Made by a program: the position numbers and the translations under genes. This document shows positions 31,625 to 39,669 of a stretch of DNA of 42,036 nucleotides, piece by piece (position 1 is the stretch's first letter; every line of letters starts with the position of its first letter). The DNA comes from DATFWC01 sp045801465. GTDB taxonomy: Bacteria; Pseudomonadota; Alphaproteobacteria; Rhizobiales; Xanthobacteraceae. Under the pieces are notes generated by a model. That model was not told the DNA's origin. It saw only the letters and a list, made by a program, of their open reading frames with translations, and did no database searches. The stretch lies in assembly GCA_045801465.1 (NCBI GenBank), contig JBJMSU010000140.1, positions 1 through 42,036 of the forward strand, read 5' to 3'.

Positions 31625-33283
31625 ATGCGCACAAGGCTCCTGTTGCCGAGCTCGGCCGCCCTCATGGCTGCCATGCTGTTCCCGGCGGCACCCCAACTGG
31701 CGAGCGCGAAAGACCGGGCGCCGCCGGCCCTGACCGGGCAAGTGACCTCCGAGGCCGAAGGCGCCATGGAGGGCGTCGTGATCAGCGCCAAGAAGGCGGA
31801 CTCTACGGTGACGGTGAGCGTGATCAGCGACGCCCAAGGCCGCTATCAGTTCCCGTCCGATCGCTTGGCAGCGGGAAAGTACTCGGTCAAAATTCGCGCC
31901 GCCGGTTACAACTTGGCCGCCCCGGTGACGGCGGATGTCGCCGACGAGCAGACGACCACGGTCGATCTCAAGCTCCGCAAGACCAAGAACATCGCCTCGC
32001 AGATGAGCAACGGCGAGTGGATGATGAGCCTGCCCGGCACGGAGGATCAGAAAGCCTTCCTGCTCAATTGCGTCGGCTGCCATACCCTGGAACGCATTGT
32101 CCGCTCGAACCATGACGCGGAGCAATGGATGCAGACGATCGTGCGCATGAACGGCTATGCGCCGGTGAGTCAACCGATCAAGCCGCAGCGCATGCTCGAT
32201 CCGGCGCGATCGGGCCAGCCCGAGCGATTCCGCAAGCAGGCCGAATACCTCGCCAGCATCAATCTCAGCGATGTCTCGCAGTGGGAGTATCCGCTCAAGA
32301 CCCTGGCGCGTCCGACCGGCCGGGCAACGCGCGTCATCATCACGGAGTACGATATGCCGCGGCCGACCACCGAGCCGCACGACGTGATCGTCGATGCCCA
32401 GGGCGCGGTCTGGTATTCGGATTTCGGCGAGCTCTTCATCTCCAAGTTCGACCCGAAGACGCTCAAGCTCACCGAATACCCGGTCAAGGAGTTCAAGCCG
32501 GGCGCTCCCGTCGGCAATCTCTCGCTCGAATTCGACAAAGGCGGCACACTCTGGTTCGACACCATGTTCCAGGGCGCGCTCGGCAACCTCGATCCCAAGA
32601 CCGAGCAGATCAAGTACTACCCGCTGGCGGCCGAATACAACGATGTGCGCGTCCAGCTGAACTTCGTCGGGCTGCGTCACGACGTCGACGGCAAGGTGTG
32701 GACCAAGAGCGTCGGCACGCAGGACATCTATCGCCTCGACCTGGCGACCGGCGCATGGGAGCGATTCCAGCCGCTCAAGGAATTGGCCGGCGGCCCCTAC
32801 GGGATCTACCAGGTGATCTCGGACTCGCAGAATAATCTGTGGATGGCCGAGTTTCAAAAGGGTCATATCGGCAAGATCGATGCCAAGAGCGGCAAGGTCT
32901 CGTGGTTCCCCCTCCCGACCGACAATGCGCGGGCGCGCCGGATGAACATCGACGATCAGGACCGCATCCTGGTCACCGAATATCGCGGCAACAAGATCGC
33001 GCTGTTCGACACCAAGACCGAGAAGGTAACGGAGTGGCCGTTGCCGCCGCACACCTATCCGTACCGCGCCGCCGTCGACAAGAACGGCGAGCTTTGGACG
33101 GGCGGAATGCACACCGACCGTGCGGTGCGGCTCGATCCGAAGACCGGCGAGACGGTCGAGTACCTGCTGCCACGGGAGACCAACATGCGCACGGTGTTCG
33201 TCGACAATTCGACGACGCCGGTCACCTTCTGGGTCGGCAACAATCACGGCGCCGCCCTCGTCAAGGTGGAGCCGCTGGATTAG
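31625..33283 (+). CDS. Secreted protein: carboxypeptidase-regulatory domain, CxxCH haem site, Vgb-like propeller
   Basis: This is a 552-residue exported protein with three parts. A signal peptide (residues 1-28) precedes a CarboxypepD_reg-type beta sandwich (about 35-117; DAQGRYQFP, KIRAAGYN). Residues 120-215 carry one haem-c attachment site NCVGCHTLE (Cys149, Cys152, His153), with Met175 or Met190 as possible sixth ligands. From about 235 to 550 it repeats a blade pattern (PHDVIVDAQGAVWYSDFGE; GNLSLEFDKGGTLWFDTMF; AVDKNGELWTGG), like virginiamycin B lyase or SMP-30 propellers. I infer a periplasmic redox or lyase-like enzyme; the substrate is unknown. A strong ribosome site precedes it and a 14-bp terminator hairpin follows, so it is monocistronic. 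Confidence 0.82.
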   Translation: MRTRLLLPSSAALMAAMLFPAAPQLASAKDRAPPALTGQVTSEAEGAMEGVVISAKKADSTVTVSVISDAQGRYQFPSDRLAAGKYSVKIRAAGYNLAAPVTADVADEQTTTVDLKLRKTKNIASQMSNGEWMMSLPGTEDQKAFLLNCVGCHTLERIVRSNHDAEQWMQTIVRMNGYAPVSQPIKPQRMLDPARSGQPERFRKQAEYLASINLSDVSQWEYPLKTLARPTGRATRVIITEYDMPRPTTEPHDVIVDAQGAVWYSDFGELFISKFDPKTLKLTEYPVKEFKPGAPVGNLSLEFDKGGTLWFDTMFQGALGNLDPKTEQIKYYPLAAEYNDVRVQLNFVGLRHDVDGKVWTKSVGTQDIYRLDLATGAWERFQPLKELAGGPYGIYQVISDSQNNLWMAEFQKGHIGKIDAKSGKVSWFPLPTDNARARRMNIDDQDRILVTEYRGNKIALFDTKTEKVTEWPLPPHTYPYRAAVDKNGELWTGGMHTDRAVRLDPKTGETVEYLLPRETNMRTVFVDNSTTPVTFWVGNNHGAALVKVEPLD

Positions 33284-33300
33284 ACAAGCGAGGCTTTGCG

Positions 33301-33339
33301 AGCGCCCGCCCCATCCCAATGGGGCGGGCGCTTTCGTTT
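33301..33339 (+). terminator. Rho-independent terminator with a perfect 14-bp stem
   Basis: AGCGCCCGCCCCAT (33301-33314), loop ccca, ATGGGGCGGGCGCT (33319-33332), then ttcgttt. The stem is perfect and very GC-rich with a short T-rich tail, 18 bases after the stop codon of the haem/propeller gene. This is the clearest intrinsic terminator in the window. Confidence 0.88.
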
Positions 33340-33422
33340 GCTGGGCTCCTGCCGCATCGCCTCGGTCTGCTGTGCCTGCAACATTCCGCTATAAAGGGGC
33401 CGCTTCAATTGGTTAGCGCTCC

Positions 33423-34676
33423 ATGCACGAAACAGACGTCATCGTCATTGGCGCCGGAGCGGCCGGCGTTGCGGCCGCGCAGAGGCTTGCGGCAAGCGGA
33501 CTGTCCGTGGCCGTGCTGGAAGCACGCAACCGCATCGGCGGCCGGGCATGGACGGCGCATATATCGGGCCTGCCGCTCGATCTCGGATGCGGGTGGCTGC
33601 ATTCGGCCGATGAGAACGAGTGGAGCGCAATCGCCGAAAAGCTCGGCCTGGCGATCGATCCGACGCCGCCGCCGTGGAGCAGGCGCGCGCTCGAGGCCGG
33701 CTTCCCGCTGGCGGAACAAAGCGACTACGCGGCTGCCTGGGCGCGCTTCTACGGCCGGCTGGCAGAGGCGGCAGAGGCAAAGACGGATCGGCCTGCGTCC
33801 GACTTCCTCGAGCCGGGATGCCGCTGGAACGCGCTGTTGAACGCGCTCAGCTCCTACATCAACGGCGTCGAACTCGATCGGCTCTCGGTTGCCGACTTCG
33901 GCAATTATCACGACAGCGGCGTGAACTGGCGCGTCGTCGCGGGCTACGGCAGGCTGGTCGAGACCTACGCGCGCGGGCTCGACGTCACGTTGGAATGTCC
34001 CGTGACCTTGCTCGATCATTCCGGCCGACGCGTACGGGCCGTGACGGCGCGCGGCGAGATTATCGCCCGCGCCGCCGTCATTGCGGTGCCCCCGAGCGTG
34101 CTTGCGTGTGGGGCCTTGCGCATCGAACCGGCGCTGCCGGACAAGCTCGAAGCCGCCCATGCGCTCCCGCTCGGCCTCGCCGACAAGCTCTTCCTGCGCA
34201 TCGACGAGCCGCACGACTTTCCTGCGGAGGCGCGCCTGTTCGGTGCGACGGACCGCGTGACGACCGGCAGCTATCATCTGCGCCCGTTCGGACGGCCGGT
34301 GATCGAAGGCTATTTCGGCGGCGACTTCGCGCAGGAGCTCGAGAACGAGGACGCGTTTGCGTCCTTTGCCATCGAGCAGATCGCGGCCCTCCTGGGCAAC
34401 AACATGCGCAAGCGTCTGCATCCGCTCGCGGCATCGGCCTGGCGCCGCGACCCGTTTGCGCGCGGCTCCTATTCGTACACCAAGGTCGGGCACGGCCACG
34501 CGCGGGCAGCGCTCGCGGCGCCCGTCGACAATCGCCTGTTCTTTGCCGGCGAAGCCTGCTCGCTCAACGATTTTTCCACCGCGCACGGCGCCTATCGCAC
34601 CGGCGTGAAGGCGGCCGACGACGTGATGAGGATACTGAGCGGGTCAGCCATCGAGCGACGCGCCGGCGTGCGCTAA
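33423..34676 (+). CDS. Flavin-dependent amine oxidase
   Basis: This is a 417-residue FAD enzyme of the monoamine/polyamine oxidase family. The N-terminus has the dinucleotide fold VIVIGAGAAGVAAAQRLAAS and LEARNRIGGRAWT (FAD ribose Glu plus the GGR motif). The C-terminus has LFFAGEACSLNDFSTAHGAY, the FAD-contacting segment in which a T.HGA pattern is typical. There is no signal peptide, so it is cytoplasmic. It would oxidise a primary amine, polyamine or amino-group donor to an imine and H2O2. ATG 33423 has a weak ribosome site; TATAAA near 33391 may be part of its promoter. It precedes the flippase gene by 85 bases, with no evident link. Confidence 0.85.
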   Translation: MHETDVIVIGAGAAGVAAAQRLAASGLSVAVLEARNRIGGRAWTAHISGLPLDLGCGWLHSADENEWSAIAEKLGLAIDPTPPPWSRRALEAGFPLAEQSDYAAAWARFYGRLAEAAEAKTDRPASDFLEPGCRWNALLNALSSYINGVELDRLSVADFGNYHDSGVNWRVVAGYGRLVETYARGLDVTLECPVTLLDHSGRRVRAVTARGEIIARAAVIAVPPSVLACGALRIEPALPDKLEAAHALPLGLADKLFLRIDEPHDFPAEARLFGATDRVTTGSYHLRPFGRPVIEGYFGGDFAQELENEDAFASFAIEQIAALLGNNMRKRLHPLAASAWRRDPFARGSYSYTKVGHGHARAALAAPVDNRLFFAGEACSLNDFSTAHGAYRTGVKAADDVMRILSGSAIERRAGVR

Positions 34677-34761
34677 CCAGAGGCCCGTCGGACCACGGCC
34701 GACCAACAGATTGTTAACGGTTTCTTTCTAGCCTCCCCGGCAGCGGGCGGAGGATCGAAGA

Positions 34762-36147
34762 GTGGCACTGACCGATTCGGAGGACGTCGAGCGTTCTCGG
34801 ATGCGGATCTTCGTCGCCGCCCGGTTGGCGCGCGCCCGCACCTGGCTGAGCGACGGCAGCGACCGCTCGCTGGCACAGCGCACCGCCGGCACCGCGTTCC
34901 TGATCCGCGTCGCGAGCGCGGGGCTCCTCTATCTGTCGCAAGCGGTCCTCGCGCGCTGGATGGGCAGTTTCGAGTTCGGGATTTATGTCTATGTCTGGAC
35001 CTGGGTGCTGCTGATCGGGACGCTCGCCGACTTCGGCCTGGCGATCGCGGCGCAACGCTTCATCCCTGAATATGCCGAGCGCAAGGCCTTCGATCTCCTG
35101 CGTGGCTTCCTGATCGGAAGCCGTTGGCTGGTCATCGCGATTGCCACCGCCATGGCGGCGCTCGGCGCCCTCGGCGTCGCCTTGATCGAGCCGTGGCTGG
35201 ACCGGTATCTCGTGGTGCCGCTCTATCTCGCCTGCGTGTCGCTGCCCTTCTACACGCTGAGCAGCATGCTGGACGGCATCGCCCGTTCCTACAACTGGAT
35301 CGATCTCGCCCTGGTGCCGCCCTATATCGGCCGGCCACTCGTCCTCATCGCCGTCATGGGGCTGGCCCACCTCGCCGGCCTGCCGGCGGACGCCACCACC
35401 GCCATGCTGGCGGCGGTGATTGCGACCTGGGTCAACGCCATCATTCAGCTTGTCATGCTGGACCGTCGTTTGCGGACCAAGGTCGCGCGCGGCCCCAGGG
35501 CCTATGCGATCCACACCTGGTTCAGGACCGCGATCCCGATCTTCATGGTCGGGAGCTTCTACCTGCTGCTCACCTATGCGGACATCCTGGTGCTGCAACA
35601 GTTCCGGCCGCCCGACGAGGTCGCGGTCTACTACGCGGCCGCCAAGACGCTGGCGCTGGTGGCGTTCGTCAATTTCTCCGTTGCAGCGGCGGCGACCCAC
35701 AAGTTCACCGAATATCACGTGGCGGGCGACCGCGAACGGCTGGCCGCCTTTCTGGCGGATGCGATTCGCTGGACGTTCTGGCCTTCGCTCGCCGCGACCG
35801 TTCTCATCCTCGCGCTCGGCAAGCCTTTTCTCTGGCTGTTCGGGCCGCAGTTTGTCGACGGCTATGCGCTCATGTTCATCCTGGCCGCCGGGCTTCTGTC
35901 GCGCGCCGCCATCGGACCGGTGGAGCGCTTGCTCAATATGCTGGGCGAGCAGCGCGCCTGTGCACTGGTCTATGCATTCGCCTTTGCCGGCAATCTCGGC
36001 CTGTGTATCCTCCTGATTCCACGCTTCGGCGCGACCGGTGCCGCGATCGCCACCTCGTCGGCCATTGTCGTCGAATCGACGCTCTTGTTCTTCGTCACCA
36101 AGCGCAGGCTCGGCCTGCATGTGCTGATATGGCGCCGGTCGCGCTGA
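34762..36147 (+). CDS. Polysaccharide/lipid-linked oligosaccharide flippase (MOP superfamily)
   Basis: This is a 461-residue inner-membrane protein with about 12-14 hydrophobic helices, starting after a polar N-terminal tail of about 40 residues. The text AGTAFLIRVASAGLLYLSQA then ARWMGSFEFGIYVYVWTWVL at helices 1-2 (G..xFGxY) is the Wzx/polysaccharide-synthase pattern; PRFGATGAAIATSSAIVVES near the end is the matching GxxGAAIAT motif of the last helices. It would move a lipid-linked glycan to the periplasmic face. GTG 34762 follows GGAGGA by 8 bases. The gene is followed by a FemAB-like acetyltransferase, a frequent companion in exopolysaccharide loci, though no glycosyltransferase lies in this window. 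Confidence 0.85.
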   Translation: MALTDSEDVERSRMRIFVAARLARARTWLSDGSDRSLAQRTAGTAFLIRVASAGLLYLSQAVLARWMGSFEFGIYVYVWTWVLLIGTLADFGLAIAAQRFIPEYAERKAFDLLRGFLIGSRWLVIAIATAMAALGALGVALIEPWLDRYLVVPLYLACVSLPFYTLSSMLDGIARSYNWIDLALVPPYIGRPLVLIAVMGLAHLAGLPADATTAMLAAVIATWVNAIIQLVMLDRRLRTKVARGPRAYAIHTWFRTAIPIFMVGSFYLLLTYADILVLQQFRPPDEVAVYYAAAKTLALVAFVNFSVAAAATHKFTEYHVAGDRERLAAFLADAIRWTFWPSLAATVLILALGKPFLWLFGPQFVDGYALMFILAAGLLSRAAIGPVERLLNMLGEQRACALVYAFAFAGNLGLCILLIPRFGATGAAIATSSAIVVESTLLFFVTKRRLGLHVLIWRRSR

Positions 36148-36180
36148 AGCATTTTCGGGCGAAGTGGGTTCGCCCTACGT
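36148..36180 (+). repeat. Short hairpin repeat between the flippase and acetyltransferase genes
   Basis: GGGCGAA (36157-36163), loop gtggg, TTCGCCC (36169-36175), preceded by gaagcattttc. The start (agcattttcgggcgaagtgg) resembles a dispersed intergenic repeat I recall from Bradyrhizobium-like genomes. It begins right after the flippase stop codon and lies upstream of the preferred acetyltransferase start at 36195. Confidence 0.5.
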
Positions 36181-36194
36181 GGCAGCAAACCGCC

Positions 36195-37382
36195 ATGCAC
36201 ATCGCCTCCGCGGCCACCGCCAAATCCACCGCCCCGACCCGGGTTGAATGGCGACCGTTCGCGACGCTTGCCGCGATCGCGCCGCAATGGCGGGCGCTCG
36301 CCGCGCGCGCGCTCGAGCCGAACGTGTTCTACGAGCCGGCTTTCGCCCTTCCCGCAGCATCCGTCTGGGGCCACGCTCTGGGCGCCGGGCTCGTGTGGTC
36401 GCACACGGATCGCCTCATCGGCCTGTTTCCGGCTCGCATCGAGCGCCGCTACGGCCTGCCGGTGCTGGTCGGCTGGACGCATCCCTATGGGCCGCTTGGC
36501 ACGCCGCTGGTCGATCGCGATGACGCCGAAGCCATCGTTACGGCGTGGCTCGATTACGTGGCCGCGGGCGACGAACTGCCGTTCCTGGCGATCCTGCCCC
36601 TTGTGCCCGAACAGGGATTGTTCGCGACCGCGCTGGCGGCCGCGCTCGCCCGCCGGTCATTGCCAAGCGCGCTGTTTGGACATCATCGCCGCGCCCTGCT
36701 GGCCCCCGGCGATGACCGCGTCCAGTACGTCGAACAGTCGATCGGAGCCAAGAAACGCAAGGAGCTGAGACGCCAGCGCCACCGGCTGGCAGATCTTGGC
36801 ACCCTCAAGATCGACCACACCACCAACGCCCCGCTCATCGCCGAGGCCCTGGGCGATTTTCTCGATGTGGAAGCGCACGGATGGAAAGGCCGTGCCGGCA
36901 CCGCCGCCGCCAACCACGAGGACATTTCCCGCTTCATCGACAGCGCCGTGGCCGAGCTCGCGGCGGAAGGCAAGGCCCGCATCGACCGCTTGCGCATCGA
37001 CGGCCAGACGGTCGCCGCGGCGGTGACGTTGCGCAGCGGGGCAAGCGCCTGGACCTGGAAGATCGCCTACGACGAGGCGTTCGCGCGTTCCTCGCCGGGC
37101 GTGCAGCTGATGATCGAGCTCACCGAAGCGCTGCTTGCCGACGCCTCGATCGCCGCGGTCGATTCCTGCGCCACCGCTGATCACCCGATGATCGATCACC
37201 TGTGGCGCGAGCGGCTTGCACTCGCGGACCACCTCATCGCCGTGCGCCCGGCCCCGTTCGCGTTTCCCCTCGCCTGCCGCCTCGAAGCGCTGCGCCGCAC
37301 CGCGATCGGCACTGCCAAGACGTTGCGCGACCGGATGCGTTCGCGGACCGGGATAATCCCTCCCTTCCGCGGAAAGGACTAA
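36195..37382 (+). CDS. FemAB/CelD-like GNAT acetyltransferase (Acetyltransf_6)
   Basis: This is a 395-residue cytoplasmic protein of the BioF2-like/Acetyltransf_6 group (double GNAT fold). Typical text is WRALAARALEPNVFYEPAFA near residue 33, KKRKELRRQRHRLADLG in the middle (basic helix), WKGRAGTAAANHEDISRFID (WKG motif), and YDEAFARSSPGVQLMIELTE (the SPG.L pattern of the second GNAT half). Relatives modify exopolysaccharide or cellulose-linked components in rhizobia and Acetobacter. ATG 36195 is chosen because the alternative ATG 36129 would begin inside the flippase gene and translate the repeat at 36148. It converges with the ligase gene only 2 bases away. Confidence 0.78.
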   Translation: MHIASAATAKSTAPTRVEWRPFATLAAIAPQWRALAARALEPNVFYEPAFALPAASVWGHALGAGLVWSHTDRLIGLFPARIERRYGLPVLVGWTHPYGPLGTPLVDRDDAEAIVTAWLDYVAAGDELPFLAILPLVPEQGLFATALAAALARRSLPSALFGHHRRALLAPGDDRVQYVEQSIGAKKRKELRRQRHRLADLGTLKIDHTTNAPLIAEALGDFLDVEAHGWKGRAGTAAANHEDISRFIDSAVAELAAEGKARIDRLRIDGQTVAAAVTLRSGASAWTWKIAYDEAFARSSPGVQLMIELTEALLADASIAAVDSCATADHPMIDHLWRERLALADHLIAVRPAPFAFPLACRLEALRRTAIGTAKTLRDRMRSRTGIIPPFRGKD

Positions 37383-37384
37383 GA

Positions 37385-39004
37385 TCACGCCCGCTCCCGC
37401 AACAGCCGGCGAATGATCTTTCCCGTCGTCGTCATCGGCATGCTGTCGATGAAGGCAACTTCGCGCGGGTATTCGTGCGCCGAGAGCCTTGTCTTGACGA
37501 AGGCTTGAATATCGGCGGCGAGCGCGTCCGACGGCGCCTGGCTGTCCTTGAGCACGACGAAGGCCTTGACGATCTCGGTGCGCACCGGGTCGGGTTTCCC
37601 GACGACGGCGGCGAGCGCCACCGCCGGGTGGCCGATCAGGCAGTCCTCGATCTCGCCCGGCCCGATGCGGTAGCCGGACGAGGTGATGACGTCATCGTCA
37701 CGGCCCACGAAGTGGAAGTAGCCGTCCTCGTCGGTGCAGCCCTGGTCGCCAGTCGTCATCCAGTCGCCGACGAATTTTTCCGCCGTCGCCTCGGGACGTC
37801 GCCAATATTCGAGAAACATCACCGGATCCGGCCGCTTGATGGCGATCTGGCCGAGCTCGCCAGGCGCCGCCCGCGAGCCATCGGAACGGATCACCGCAAC
37901 CTCGTGGCCCGGCACCTGCTTGCCGATGGCGCCCGGTCGCGACACCGCGATCATCGCGCATGAGGCGACCACCAGGTTGCATTCGGTCTGGCCGTAGAAC
38001 TCGTTGATCGCCACGTCGAGCGCCGACCTGCCCCACTCGAGCGTCTCGGCGCCGAGTGCTTCGCCGCCCGAGCCGATGGTGCGCAGTCTGATGTCGTGGC
38101 GCCCGCGCGGGCTCGGTGCGGAGCGCAGCATGCGCAGCGCCGTCGGTGGAATAAAGGCGTTGCGCACTTGGCAACGCGCCATCAAGGCGAAGGCTTCCTC
38201 GGGATCGAACTTCTCGAACCGGCGCGCCACCACCGGCACGCCGAACAGAAGGCTCGGCAGCAGGCAGTCGAGCAGGCCGCCGGCCCAGGCCCAGTCGGCC
38301 GGCGTCCAGAACCGGTCGCCGGCCTGCGGAAAGAAGTCGTGCGGCATCTGGATTCCCGGAACATGCCCGAGCAGCACCCGATGCGCGTGCAGCGCTCCCT
38401 TGGGCGGCCCGGTGGTTCCCGACGTGTAGATCATCATCGCCGGATCGTCGGCCGAGGTGTCCTCCGCCGTGAACTCGGGCGCGGCGCGCTCAAGCATGTC
38501 GGCGAGGCTGGCGGCGCCGTCGCCGGCGCCGTCGGTGGACAGGATCAGCTCGAGCGGCAGCTCGGCGCGGATTTCGCCGAGCTTGGCGAGGCACTGCGCA
38601 TTGGTCACCAGCGCCCTGGCACCGGAATTCTGCAGGCGGTATTTGATCGCCTCGACGCCGAACAGCGTGGCGAGCGGCAGCGCGATCGCCGCAAGCTTGT
38701 AGATGGCGACGTGGAGCGCGGCGACTTCGGGGCTTTGCGGCAACAGGATCGCCACCCGGTCGCCGCGCGCAATGCCGTGCCCGCGCAGCGCGTTGGCCAG
38801 GCGGTTCGACGTCTCCTTGAGCCAGCCGTAGGTGACCTCCTCAGGCACGCCGTCCGGCCGCACGTGCAGGATGGCGAGCCGCCGCGGATCGCGGTCCGCC
38901 CACGCGTCGCACACCGCAACGCCGATATTGTAGCGCGCCGGAATCTCCCAGCGGAACGCGCGGGAGAGCGCGCCATAGTCGCGAAGGTCAGGAAGGAGGC
39001 TCAC
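37385..39004 (-). CDS. Medium-chain-type acyl-CoA synthetase (AMP-forming, MACS/benzoate-ligase-like)
   Basis: This is a 539-residue ligase, shorter than the other two acyl-CoA synthetases here, with the acetyl/medium-chain layout. The P-loop YTSGTTGPPKG is at 193-203, then a TPADWAWAGGLLDCLLPSLL stretch typical of ACSM and benzoate-type enzymes, NEFYGQTECNLV, MTTGDQGCTDEDGYFHFVGR, and a C-terminal MPMTTTGKIIRRLLRERA with the catalytic Lys. The substrate is likely a short, medium-chain or aromatic acid. GTG 39004 has no strong ribosome site. It is a single gene, converging with the acetyltransferase gene and 58 bases after the CAP-domain gene on the same strand. Confidence 0.88.
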   Translation of the reverse strand: MSLLPDLRDYGALSRAFRWEIPARYNIGVAVCDAWADRDPRRLAILHVRPDGVPEEVTYGWLKETSNRLANALRGHGIARGDRVAILLPQSPEVAALHVAIYKLAAIALPLATLFGVEAIKYRLQNSGARALVTNAQCLAKLGEIRAELPLELILSTDGAGDGAASLADMLERAAPEFTAEDTSADDPAMMIYTSGTTGPPKGALHAHRVLLGHVPGIQMPHDFFPQAGDRFWTPADWAWAGGLLDCLLPSLLFGVPVVARRFEKFDPEEAFALMARCQVRNAFIPPTALRMLRSAPSPRGRHDIRLRTIGSGGEALGAETLEWGRSALDVAINEFYGQTECNLVVASCAMIAVSRPGAIGKQVPGHEVAVIRSDGSRAAPGELGQIAIKRPDPVMFLEYWRRPEATAEKFVGDWMTTGDQGCTDEDGYFHFVGRDDDVITSSGYRIGPGEIEDCLIGHPAVALAAVVGKPDPVRTEIVKAFVVLKDSQAPSDALAADIQAFVKTRLSAHEYPREVAFIDSMPMTTTGKIIRRLLRERA

Positions 39005-39062
39005 GCAGCGCGAAGCTATCGACAGGCGCTGGCCACGTCCAGCACAGGAGGCATTGCTTCGA

Positions 39063-39608
39063 TTATCCCCGCTTCTCGTCGGGCGTGGCGAGGATCAGGG
39101 CCCAGAACACCCGGTATTTGGTGCCGGGCGCGTACACGGCGGCGATGCCCATATGGGTCGCGCCCTTGAGCAGCATATTGGCGCGGTGGTGCGGGGAATC
39201 GCGCCAGCCGGAAAAGGCCTCGGCGATGGTGTGGTAGCCGGCCGAGATATTCTCCGCCGCCACCTGGGCGTCGAATCCCGATCGCGCCATGCGTCCCTTG
39301 AAGGCTCCGGAGACGTCATGATCGATCTTGTTGCGGGCCGCCATGGCCTGCGCCTGGTCCTGCGCGAGCTTCATCAGCGTCGGATCGAGCGTGACCGTGG
39401 CCAGACCGTTGTTCTGCCGGTAGTTGGAGATCATCGCCGCGGCGGCCTGGGCATCGAGCACGGCGCCCGCCTCGGCGAGGCTGCGATAGAAGCCGGGCTG
39501 GCTTACGGTCGGCGCCTGGTCGGCGGCACAGCCGGCCAAGCCGGCGAGCGCGAGCGCCAGCACCACGTTGCGAATGACGGCCGCCGGGGCCGGACGCGGT
39601 AGATTCAT
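39063..39608 (-). CDS. CAP-domain (SCP/PR1-like) lipoprotein
   Basis: This is a 181-residue protein starting at ATG 39608 with a lipoprotein signal: hydrophobic segment, then LAGLAGCAADQ, with the lipobox Cys near residue 30. The frame opens much earlier (39980) but that part lies over the channel gene. The CAP domain has the expected helices and ends: NYRQNNGLATVTLDPTLMKL, DHDVSGAFKGRM, AAENISAGYHTIAEAFSGWR and SPHHRANML. The HxE/H set of eukaryotic CAP proteins is partly visible (His in DHD, Glu in AEN, His in SPHH). It probably sits on the inner or outer membrane face. Bacterial CAP proteins of this kind are mostly uncharacterised. It is 61 bases after the channel gene. Confidence 0.85.
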   Translation of the reverse strand: MNLPRPAPAAVIRNVVLALALAGLAGCAADQAPTVSQPGFYRSLAEAGAVLDAQAAAAMISNYRQNNGLATVTLDPTLMKLAQDQAQAMAARNKIDHDVSGAFKGRMARSGFDAQVAAENISAGYHTIAEAFSGWRDSPHHRANMLLKGATHMGIAAVYAPGTKYRVFWALILATPDEKRG

Positions 39609-39669
39609 CGGCTGCCTATCCCCCGATCCGCCGACGTTTGCACACGGAACAATGACCAAAAGGTGAACG

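Noticed and set aside
31370..33319. A 649-codon minus-strand open frame over the haem/propeller gene
   Set aside because: The plus-strand product has a signal peptide, CxxCH and blade repeats, a ribosome site and a terminator; the antisense frame has none of these.
34714..36120. Long minus-strand frame over the flippase gene
   Set aside because: Product is hydrophilic and rich in Asp/Arg/Gln, typical of a shadow of a membrane protein gene; the plus strand has the flippase motifs.
35124..36194. Upstream extension of the acetyltransferase frame through the flippase gene
   Set aside because: The frame is open for 357 extra codons but overlaps the flippase gene; the translated extension is Arg/Ala-rich with no domain, so the start is placed at 36195.
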